From Delphinapterus leucas (taxonomy: Eukaryota > Chordata > Mammalia > Artiodactyla > Monodontidae): a stretch of DNA of 64,000 bases. A program made the position numbers and the translations under genes. The notes under the pieces were generated by a model that was given only the letters and a program-made list of their open reading frames with translations, ran no database searches and was not told the DNA's origin. The stretch is from NCBI RefSeq assembly GCF_002288925.2, contig NW_022098050.1:4727882-4791881 (forward strand). Reading direction: 5' to 3'. Shown here one piece after another: positions 55,381-64,000 of this stretch. Position 1 is the first letter of the stretch. Every line of letters starts with the position of its first letter.

Positions 55381-55600
55381 AGTTATGGTTGCTCTTTGCT
55401 GGAATTCTAAATAATGGCTGTCACTCCTCGTTGACTATAAAATGTACAAATGTGAATGATAAGAAAGAACATAACTGTGGCCCATCTCATCAAATTTATC
55501 TTAGCTGTGCTTTAAAATCAATTTGATTTGTAAATTATTCATGGCGTGTAGCAACTATTACAGAGTTGCACTCCTTTAAACCTATGTTCTAAAGATCGTA
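55380..55600. promoter_or_regulatory. Candidate conserved AT-rich block
   Basis: TTCTAAATAATGGCTGTCAC, CATCTCATCAAATTTATC, AAAATCAATTTGATTTG (inverted homeodomain/TCF-like pair) and GTAAATTATTCATGGCG in repeat-free DNA. Inference from motif content. Confidence 0.3.
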
Positions 55601-55609
55601 CTAACTTTC

Positions 55610-55815
55610 TGGAGACGTTTCTATTACAAAGGTAATGCCTATCTATCTTAGAAAATGTGGATACTACAGATAAGCAAAAATAATTATTATATTATTATCA
55701 CCTCTAATCCTATGACCAAGAAATAATCACTGTTAACATTTTAGTCTATATCCTTTCGGTCTTTTTGCATTCTATACCCACAGGTATGCATATGTATCTC
55801 TCTATCTCTATTTTT
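55610..55815. mobile_element. Ancient repeat trace, family not named
   Basis: ACCAAGAAATAATCACTGTT, AACATTTTAGTCTATATCCT and TTCGGTCTTTTTGCATTC resemble a phrase common in old mammalian repeats. Confidence 0.5.
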
Positions 55816-57000
55816 TTTAGGGTCACTGTATATGTGCTAGCTTGTTTCCAAAGATGGCTGCCGTCATCAATGCATTCCCCTCTGTTCTGGAAGCAGCTCA
55901 TACCAACTCTCCAGAGCCGATAGCGGGCATTTCCTCCCAGCTCTGTGTTAAGTGACATCATATTGATAGCTTGAGATCAGCCACGGTGGTAAATATTATC
56001 GATCAGGGCTTTTCTTTCCCCAGACATCTGGTTATTCAACATTTACCAGTGTACCACTGTGTATATATACGCCCACGGCCAACTTCATGGACGAGCAATC
56101 TTAATAATTTTATGTTTGAGATTGTGTTTTGTCAGTGAAGTCTGATGGGCCGATAGAACATCACGTGACGAGAGGAAATACATACAAGATATGTGTCCAC
56201 CATTTCTTATTGCCCCGTTAGCCTTGGGGTTCACGATGCCCCATGAGCACAGAATTCTGGGGAACCCACAAGGCATGGGAGTTCAGTGAGACTCAAGGCG
56301 AATGCAAAGTGAGTATGTGATATCTACAGCTGAGTAAGCGGGGGAGCTGACAGCCCTAAGAGGCCATGCTTTCCATTTGAAACAGTCTTTGCTCCAGATG
56401 CAGAAAGAAAGTCCTGGCGTTTGAAGAAACACAAACGACCAAGGAGCCCTATCATATTCCTTCTTGCGTCACTTCCGTGTCAGCCAACCACTCACAATGA
56501 AAATGGTGATGTACGTAGAAGAAAAGGGAAAGACAAGGCACCTCGGAGTTCCTTTTCTTTCACTCCTTCCCCTTCCTTGTTTATCAGTGAGCAGAAGGTA
56601 GAGTGCTGGCAGAATGCGCGCGTATCAAGTAAAACAGTTGAGTTCGTTTTGTGCAGCGTTTCCTCTGCTCTGCTAAGAACGAAATACATATGGGTGTACA
56701 AGCTTCGAAACACAAATTGTGTAATTTCACCGATTCTGCATGAGTCCAATGCTCTTACATTTGCACGTAAAACTGACATTGCACAAGATATAGATAAATG
56801 GTAAATTCATGTTAATAATTTAAATTTTTCTTTACTTAGAACTACATTAAATAGAAAATTTTAAAACACCATGACAGGTCAAGGGAAAGACCCTGAGAGA
56901 AAGGAGAAAAGCTTTATATTTAAGTATCGGTAACAGCACTTTTTCCTGGTTTTTCGAACAAGGGGCCCTACGTTTTTATTTTGCGCTCGGCTCCACAAAT
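55815..57000. other. Gene-free sequence, partly CpG-bearing
   Basis: No family can be named. 56490-56770 carries scattered CG dinucleotides (AATGCGCGCGTATC) and a 127-codon plus frame (56421-56804) with no domain I know. It may be an old transposon piece. 55850-56280 may also be an unnamed repeat. Confidence 0.35.
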
Positions 57001-57465
57001 TGCGGAGTGGAGCCGGCCATGTCCATTCCATTCCCCACTGAGGGGCTGAGTCTATTCCTTCACCTCCTGAATCTAGGTGACCTGTGACTGCTTTGACCAG
57101 TAGAGTTCCATAGACGTGAGCTTTGCTGGTTGTACCCTTTACCTTTAACAGAACTGGAGGTTTCCACTTCCTGCCTCTTAGAGCCCTGAGCCACCGGGAA
57201 AGAAGTCCAGGCTACTCTGCTAGAGAGAGACGTCATGTGCGAGAGTACTGGGGCACCAGACGCATGAATGCAGAAGACACCTTGAAGGTTCAGTGCAGTC
57301 GAGCCTTCAGATGACCCCAGCCCCAGCTGCATTCTAAATGCAACCTTGTGAGAGACCCCAGGCAAAAACCACCACAGGATCATGAGCGATAATAATAAAC
57401 TGTTGTTTAATTCCACTAAGCTTTGGGATGGTTTGTTCGGCGGCAACAGATGACTGCAACAGTAT
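57000..57465 (+). mobile_element. MLT1-type MaLR LTR
   Basis: GGTGACCTGTGACTGCTTTG, ACCAGTAGAGTTCCATAG, GACCCCAGCCCCAGCTGCAT, ATAATAAACTGTTGTTTAAT and CCACTAAGCTTTGGGATGGT give the MLT1 order to its end. Confidence 0.85.
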
Positions 57466-57639
57466 CCGTTCCCTTTCGTAATGTGTGCCATTAGACCTTA
57501 AAGAGAAAATTCTAGATTCCCCCCCCCAAGGACCAGAACACTAAGTGGACAATATTAGGGTGAGGTTCAAGCTGCAATGAAGCAGGAGAGCGTGACCTCA
57601 AAGTTTAGTGCGCTTCAGATTCAGTGGGGCGGGAGCAGG

Positions 57640-57805
57640 GAGACTGGGGACACATTAAAAATGCAGCTCTTCTGACTCCAGCCCCCCAGATTTGGATTCG
57701 GTAAATCTGGGGTATGGCCAAGGCATCTGTACTTTTCCAAGCCCTCCCCTCATGGTTTGGAGGAGGCTTTTGGTGGACTGCAATGTGCAGAATGCTGCTT
57801 CAGAG
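57640..57805. mobile_element. MER5-like DNA transposon copy
   Basis: ATTAAAAATGCAGCTCTTCT, GATTTGGATTCGGTAAATCT and CAAGGCATCTGTACTTTTCC resemble a MER5-type element. Confidence 0.55.
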
Positions 57806-58770
57806 CGTATCAATCCACAGTGGCAACGGGCTGTTGATTTCAGAGTCAGGAGATTCCCATAACCCCCTCCCCAGCCCCGAATTACAGAACTTGCTGATGG
57901 CCTGGGAAGGTTACCTGGAAAAAAGATAGACTTGCCCATCACAGAACTTTCCTCATCTTCTATTTGAAAACCAACAGAGAAAACAAGCGAGAAACTATTC
58001 TTATTATAGGTTAAGCAGAATTTTCAGGAAAGGCATCCAACCATTACTGATTACTCAGAGGACCATATGCATGCGAGCAGAGAGAGAGAAAATGCCCATC
58101 TTCCGTCTGCAGCAGACTTTTCCTTTGGGTTATCATTCCCCAAAGAGACACGGGTGGCCCCAAAATGCCACTTGGTTTTACATCTTTAGAGGGAACTAAA
58201 AACCATACGCATATTTTAGGTAGCCATACCAGGTGAAAAATGAGATCCTTAAAATTCTAATTTCAGTGAGATTGTGACTTATGCATCTTTGCCTTCCCAG
58301 CTTCTCACATGGTGCCTGCCTCCAAGTGGGAGAGCAGTAATTATTTGCCAAGTGAATTAATATGAGTTACCAATAAATGTGAAGCATCAAACAAAGCTAC
58401 AGTCTTGATGTCACGCAGACATCACTGGATGTGATTAGCATTCAACGGACCTAATCTCATCCTTGTAGGAGATGTCCTAAAAGAGAGATGATGAACAGAT
58501 CCTCGTGAAATAAATTCACTCAAAGTTTCCCAGAAATGGCTGAATCCCTGGGAAGCAGTTTTGAACTGGCAGCTCTCAGGAAGAGACTTAACCGAGCCAC
58601 GTTTGCTGAGTATCCACCCACAGAGGGCGAGGGATGGCGGGTGGTTCCGGGGCACGGCCACGAAAAATGGGCGTGGCCAGAGACCTGGACCAAAGAACGA
58701 ATGGGCGTCTGTGTGACAAGCCGATGAGAGGTGATGAGAATCAATGGTGCTCAACCTCATCCTCCTCGCT
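57805..58770. other. Gene-free unique sequence
   Basis: No repeat or exon recognised. 58000-58250 is repeat-poor and contains CCATATGCATGCGAGC. Overlapping frames at 58422-58784 are open on both strands. Confidence 0.4.
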
Positions 58771-58905
58771 GTAAAGCGGTGCAAACAGTATACATCTCAC
58801 AAAGCTTTCACGAGAATTGAAGAACACATAAACACACACAAAGTCTCTTGCACAGTGCCTGGCACATAATGGCCCCTCAGCAAAATGTTATCTCGTATTC
58901 CCTGA
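58770..58905 (+). mobile_element. MIR 3' half
   Basis: CACAAAGCTTTCACGAGAAT, TCTTGCACAGTGCCTGGCAC and ATAATGGCCCCTCAGCAAAA match the MIR 3' end. Confidence 0.75.
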
Positions 58906-58999
58906 ACTCTCTAACTACCCTGGATGCTTCTCTCATGCTTCAGCTTTCCCTGACGATACAGTAGTGCTTGCTATAAAGGAAGCTGAGGATGGGTGGTGT

Positions 59000-59300
59000 T
59001 TATCAGTCAGCGTCTGCTGCATAACAAATCACCTCAAGCTTAGTAGTTTAAAACCACACTCATTTATGCTTGCTTTTACATCTTTAGGTCAGCTAATCTC
59101 AGCTGGGCTCGGCTGGGAAGCTCTGCTTCCGGCTGCTAGTTTGCCCGGGTGTGGTTCCTCATCACAGATTGGGCTCAAGTCTGACTCTGGGTCCCAGAAC
59201 AAGGGGCAGCTACGGGGGAAAATACTTTCTCATGGCAATGACAGAGGCGCAAAAGGGCGAGACCAGCCATGCAACCACATTTCCAGCTAGAAAGTCAAAA
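59000..59300. mobile_element. Ancient LTR-like repeat, family not named
   Basis: CAGCGTCTGCTGCATAACAA, TTAGTAGTTTAAAACCACAC and TCAGCTGGGCTCGGCTGGGA. This is the clearest copy here of the family also seen at 10020, 21740 and 61140. Confidence 0.6.
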
Positions 59301-61140
59301 GGAGGGGGTGGTAGAAATACAGCTTTAGAAGCTGGGGCCACCTGGCAAAAGTTGCAGCCACAGTCTATGAAAGAAACTGAAGCTGTGGAGGAGACCCAGC
59401 TGCTGCAGGGATGTGGGGAGAAATACCCTGGTGTCTTCCCTCTTCCTGCCCTGGGACTTCCATCAGTGTCTCCTGTTGGCCAAACATACCAGGAAGTCAG
59501 AAAGCAAGGGGGCAGGGAAATGCAGTTCCCCTTGAGACAGAACAGGCTAGAAAAGGCAGGGATGGATCTGGAAACAAACTGGTGTATGTGATAGCATTTA
59601 CTTGGCCCAGACCTGTACGTACACCCAGGCAACACACTGCCCGAGCACAGAAGCGGTCAATCCCAGCGCCCCATCCGTACCCCTTGGCACTGACTGATCC
59701 CACACCACCAGTGTTTTACTGAAGACGCCTGCAGCTCTGCCCGAGGGCTTTTCCTGTGCACGGGAGCACGCCTGGGCTGCGTGCCAGGGAAATTGAAGGG
59801 CTGCAGGGTTGGCGCTCCTGCTGCTGGACAGAATGGGTGGCTCGTGCCCCTGACCCTGTGAGCAAGCTTTACGTTGCCTCTTAGAGGTCCTCAGTGGGAC
59901 TGAGCCCCCATGGCCCCCAACGCTCATCTGTGCATCGTACCACATTCCGTGTCGACTTCCTTTCCTTCTCTCTCATACCTACCCCCATCACGAATCAACT
60001 CCTTCATCCAAGCTAAGACAGAAGCCCCCTCAGAACAGCTCACAGCTGGCATGTGTGCCTTTGTGGCAAAGCAGGAACAGACCAGGGCTCAGGGCCAGGG
60101 GTCAGGCCCAGGACTGGGCACTCCTGTATCCATCCCTAGGACTCATATCCCCCTCACACACCAGGGCCCTATTTGGTTCCTCCCACCCACCGCAGAACAT
60201 CTTCCTTTCCATTCTTTCCATGGGAGGAAGAGCAGAGCGAAAGAGGCTCAGGGCCCCCCTCCAGCAAAAAAGTCAGGGGCAGACTTGGGCCTGGAACGTT
60301 CTCCCAGAGTCTCTACCTTGCTCCCACGCCCCTGCCCCACCTGCCCCCAGCACCCCACGAAAGGCCGCCCCTCCTCAGAAGGGAGCGAGTTAAGTGCCGC
60401 GTTACCAAGGAACTGCAACACTAGCCACCAAAGTGACTGCTCGTTATTTGAACACTTTCTTCTATTTGACTGAATACAGGAGAAATGTCACAAATAGAAT
60501 ATTCGTCACCCCCCTCATGTGCCTTTTCTTCCCTGCTTATCTCCCTGCTGTCATGTACGAATCCCAGCTTCGGGTTCATTTCGTATGTTGAGTGCATGCC
60601 CAGGGAGAAGATGCCACTGAAAGCCTTGCCCACGTGCTCCATGCAGCGACAGCCCTCCCTCCCCACCGGTGACACCCCACCAGACGAACGCCACTCACAC
60701 TGACCCCTCGAGAGTAGGACAACGTCTGCCTAAGCGGTGGGGCCTTCTGCTCTACGCAGAGGGAACGTAAAGGGCCCGAGGAGCTTTCACAGCCATTCAG
60801 TGATTCTCGGCATGTCACTTTTACAGACACCTCAGCTTCCAGAGCTTTTATCCTCAGGTGCTTCTCAGAAGACGCAGGATGGCATCCCCACCCCACTTCA
60901 AACGCCGTCTGTTTCGAGATCCTCAGAGGGGCTAACGCCGCCTGCCAATTTCTCAGCTACGGAGTCATCCGCGCGGAGCGTCGCTCTCTGTCTCTTTTCC
61001 ATCAGTGGCGGAGACACGGTTTCCCCAACCTGCTGCTTCTCCAGCCCGGCCCCACCTTACAGATTGCCCTGTCAAGCTGCAGGGAACACGTTTCTAGGAC
61101 TGGAGAATGAAAGTACTTATTGCCCTGACAATTAGATATT
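59300..61140. other. Gene-free sequence, nothing recognised
   Basis: Several frames of 100-187 codons (59151-60473, 60737-61135) overlap on both strands and show no domain. 60950-61000 has a small CG cluster (CATCCGCGCGGAGCGTCGC). No repeat is named. Confidence 0.4.
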
Positions 61141-61390
61141 ATGTTCAACTGCAGTAACACAGGCTTGAAAACTGTGTGGCTTAAAAAAGAGAGGGATTTC
61201 TTTTTCTCTCCTGTAATATCAGTCCAGAGGTGGGCCATCGAGGGCTGGTATGGCTGCTCCCTAAAGCCACCAAGGACCCAGCCCTTTTCTTTTTCGTTCT
61301 GAGGGGGTTACCATCACCCCAGGCTCTTAAGATGGCCACTGGACCTCCAGCCATCACATCAGAATTTCAGGCAGGGTAAAGAGAAAGGGC
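61140..61390. mobile_element. LTR-like repeat fragment
   Basis: GAAAACTGTGTGGCTTAAAA, TCCAGAGGTGGGCCATCGAG and CTTAAGATGGCCACTGGACC belong to the same broad LTR-like group as 59000-59300. Confidence 0.45.
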
Positions 61391-61544
61391 AGAAGGGGGC
61401 TCCCAAGCTGATTCGGCCTCCCTTCTAAAGAGCTTTCCAGAAATCCCACCCAAGAACTCCAGCTTAACATTTTATTGACCAGTAGCTACAATCGAGCCTG
61501 GCACCTTGCCGTCATCCATAAAATCGGAGCTCTATGAATGTCAT

Positions 61545-61930
61545 GGGCTTATTGTGTATTCCTACAATTCATATGTTAAAGTCCTAACTCCCGGTGCTTC
61601 AGAGTATGACTGTATTTGGAGATAGGGTCTTTAAAGAAGTGATTAAGTTAAATGGGGTCATTAGAACCGGCCCTAATCCAATCTGACTGGTGTCCTGAGA
61701 AGAAGACGCCATTAGGACACGGACAACATACAGAAGGAAGACCATGTGAAGACACAGAGAGAAGGTGACCATCTACAAGCCATGGAGCGAGATCTCAAGA
61801 TGAAACCAGCCCTGCCAAGGTGCCGCCATCTTGATCTTGGACTTGGCAAACTGTAAGAAAATAAACCGCTGTTGTTTAAGCCACCTGGTGTGTGGCACTC
61901 TGTTATGGCAGCCTGAGTAGACTAAGACAA
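61545..61930 (+). mobile_element. MaLR-type LTR
   Basis: AATTCATATGTTAAAGTCCT, GAGTATGACTGTATTTGGAG, CTAATCCAATCTGACTGGTG, GAAAATAAACCGCTGTTG and TTTAAGCCACCTGGTGTGTG follow the order of the copies at 30783 and 39425. Confidence 0.85.
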
Positions 61931-62029
61931 GAAGTGAGGAAAAGAGAAGAATGGTCAGGGGTAGGCAATTACCAGCACCTGGCACATTTGGGAAATCCGT
62001 GTCTTTATTACCTGAGCTTTTTAAGATCC

Positions 62030-62240
62030 TTTTTTTTTTTTTTTTTTGCGGTGCGCGGGCCTCTCACTGTTGTGGCCTCTCCCGTTGCGGAGCAACAGGC
62101 TCCGGACGCGCAGGCTCAGCGGCCATGGCTCACGGGCCCAGCCGCTCCGCGGCATGTGGGATCTTCCCGGACCGGGGCACGAACGCGCGTCCCCTGCATC
62201 GGCAGCTGCACTCTCAACCACTGCGCCACCAGGGAAGCCC
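62030..62240 (-). mobile_element. CHR-type SINE
   Basis: Reverse copy: poly(T), GCGGTGCGCGGGCCTCTCAC, ending CGCCACCAGGGAAGCCC. Target-site duplication TTAAGATCC at 62021-62029 and 62241-62249. One extra base is present at GAGCAACAGGC. Confidence 0.97.
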
Positions 62241-62419
62241 TTAAGATCCGTTTTTAAGGTGGTTTTCATCAGGTGGCATCCAGAGGACCTGCACCGTCCC
62301 CACCCTTCCCTAACCAGCTCTCCACCAACCTCCATTTCTCTCTTGTCTTTGCATGACTCTCCTCCCTGGAAATGCTTATATAAAACCGTGGCCTCTCTGG
62401 AACAATTTGCAAAGTCCCG

Positions 62420-62560
62420 AAATAGCCCTCCCTCCCTTCCACTGGCCATAAATAGCCTGGAAGTCTAAAGTCGGTGCTTCATGCCTTTGGTTAATCTATT
62501 ATTTCCTATGAAAGTGCAAATTAAATGGCAATGATGTAGCTCTGGTCAGCCCAGAGCAGG
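62420..62560. promoter_or_regulatory. Candidate conserved non-coding element
   Basis: CCATAAATAGCCTGG, TTTGGTTAATCTATTATTTC and GTGCAAATTAAATGGCAATG in repeat-free DNA. The last resembles an octamer/homeodomain-rich stretch. Pattern-based only. Confidence 0.28.
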
Positions 62561-63360
62561 TTGTGTTGGGGAGAGCACAGGGCAGGGCCAGAGAGGCTGG
62601 CTGGGCAGCGGGCACCAAAGAACCAGAGGCCAGAACGAGAGCACAGGAGGCCCAGGTGGGGATGCTACCAGCGGAGGGGTCCCTGAACACTGCTGGGCTC
62701 ATCCTTCTTTGCTAAAAGGGGAAAGGCGATGGGATCAGGATCAAGTATTTTCCCAGGGAAGACCCGATACCTCCATCGCATCTCAACCTCTGATGAAACA
62801 ACATTCAGAGGCCACCTTCCCTCACATTCACTACTCACCCGCTCTCCCTCCCTCGCCCGTCAAGCTTCTCCACAGAAAGTCAACAGGCAGCTGAATTGGG
62901 ATGTTCTGCACCACACTGGTTCCCTCACAGGGGACGCCACAGACACAGGACATTTGTCTTGGTCTTTGCTGTGTCCGCCAGTCCTGTCTTCTTTCTTCCA
63001 TTGGTTCACTGGATTGGTCTGATGGAGAACACCTCGAATAATTCATTCAGAAAGCGTTAAACTTCCCAAGTCCTTCTGTATCCGAAAACATCCTTCATAT
63101 GATCCCACACTTGAATACGCTTACTTGTCTCAGCACTTTACCCGCCCTTTTAAACTCAGCTGTGTACTGCTGGGGCCGGGAGATAGCAAACAACATTTCC
63201 CAGGTGCCTTTCTCGTAGGTTCTGCCAATAGGAGGCATTGGCGGGAGGTGAGAACGCAGGAGAAAGGGAGAAACTTGACGTTCCCGCCTCCAAAGAGATT
63301 CAGTCCCTGGTCCCTCTTTCCCTGGTTATACCCTGGCTGATGTAAGTATGGGATTCAAAT
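62560..63360. other. Gene-free sequence, nothing recognised
   Basis: No repeat or exon recognised. Confidence 0.4.
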
Positions 63361-64000
63361 CTCAAAATAATCTTCCCTCAGAACTTTGAAGAAAATGCAA
63401 CATTGTCTTCTAGCTTTCCAGCTGAGGTGTTTCACGCTAGATTACTATTTTTTATCTTTCTGGAAAATGTGGATTTCTTTTGTAATTACCCTCGGAGTTC
63501 AAAATCGCCATGCCTTTAGGCACAGGTCTTTTATAAATCTTCCTGTCGGGCACTTCGGTCTGCTCTCTAAATTTAAAGATTGAAGTTTTTCTCCAGCTCA
63601 GGGAAGCTGTTTATTCTAGTATTACTTTGATAATTTCGTCTCCCACAAGCTCTCTGTTCTTTGCTTCTGAAAATTCCTATTAGATCGATATGTGAATTTC
63701 AGGTCCTGATCCATGTCTCTTAATTTTTCTCTGACACTTTTTTTTTTAAATCTCCCTGTCTTTTTGTACCTGTTGAGAGAATCTTTCAGCCTAGGCATCG
63801 GTTCAGTCTCTGCCCATGGCCGATCAGCTACCGCATCCAATGAGCTTCTGATGTTAGCAGTTTTTTTTCATTCCCAGAACTCTGATATATTCTTTTGACA
63901 GCAATCAGCTCTTTATTTATGGATAGCACTTTTACTTAATTGAAATCTCTCTCCATATCCTGGGAGAATTCTGTGGGGATTAGTTCTCTTGTTTGTTTAG
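63360..64000. mobile_element. Ancient repeat, probably LINE- or ERV-internal, family not named
   Basis: AACATTGTCTTCTAGCTTTC, CTGAAAATTCCTATTAGATC, TGATCCATGTCTCTTAATTT, AGAACTCTGATATATTCTTT and GACAGCAATCAGCTC form an order seen in a dispersed T-rich repeat. The right end lies outside the window. Confidence 0.45.

Noticed and set aside
59910..60473. 187-codon frame as a gene
   Set aside because: Proline/serine-rich and domain-free. Two further frames (60055-60393 and 60173-60424) are open on the same strand over the same DNA, as expected from GC-rich sequence.
1..64000. A new defence, biosynthetic or other multi-gene system
   Set aside because: No coding genes are recognised at all. The content is mammalian intergenic DNA, and nothing resembles an operon or gene cluster.

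Overview
This window looks like nuclear, intergenic DNA from a cetacean (a toothed whale or dolphin is most likely). The main evidence is the set of SINEs that start with GGCTTCCCTGGTGGCGCAG, carry tRNA A- and B-box sequences and end in GCCCGCGTACCGC plus poly(A). This is the CHR-type, tRNA-Glu-derived SINE family of whales and hippos. Several copies still have clean target-site duplications. Artiodactyl-type L1 3' ends and a second, tRNA-derived SINE of the wider cetartiodactyl type agree with this. No RepeatMasker run or alignment was possible, so family names are recognitions from memory.

I find no protein-coding gene, no convincing exon and no stand-alone tRNA, rRNA, snRNA or snoRNA gene. 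The long open frames fall into three kinds: frames that run through a SINE, frames in GC-rich or low-complexity DNA, and the C-terminal end of an L1 ORF2 (50468-51231, minus strand). The window is a mosaic of retroelements separated by unique sequence.

Layout. 1-7.6 kb: MIR pieces, an LTR-like repeat, a 215-bp pyrimidine tract and an old L1. 7.6-13 kb: a SINE, then unique, repeat-poor blocks with homeobox-like and other sites that look like conserved non-coding elements (8.27-8.66, 9.16-9.42, 11.64-12.15 and 12.43-12.87 kb). 13-20.5 kb: many MIRs, a 5'-truncated L1 with target-site duplications, an L2, a SINE and an older L1. 20.7-24.2 kb: local rearrangements (a 44-bp exact repeat, a 25-bp hairpin and a near-identical ~80-bp duplication). 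26.8-39.8 kb: several MaLR/MLT1-like LTRs, an AT-rich candidate regulatory block at 28.74-29.05 kb, a LINE 3' end carrying two SINEs, and an ERV LTR. 42.6-46.5 kb: an L1 with a SINE inside, a small Tigger/pogo-like DNA transposon with perfect inverted ends, and a three-layer nest of MER5A, L1 and SINE. 47-53.2 kb: a candidate conserved element, then an L1 fused to a full-length SINE inside one shared target-site duplication, and a 73-bp tRNA-head-only SINE. 53-64 kb: unique DNA with scattered MIR, MLT1, LTR and SINE copies.

The gene-poor content with scattered candidate conserved blocks would fit a developmental gene desert or a long intron, but I cannot name the locus. I see no evidence of a new biological system. 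The best leads are mechanistic: the SINE-L1 chimera, the compound templated rearrangement near 23 kb, and the candidate enhancers.
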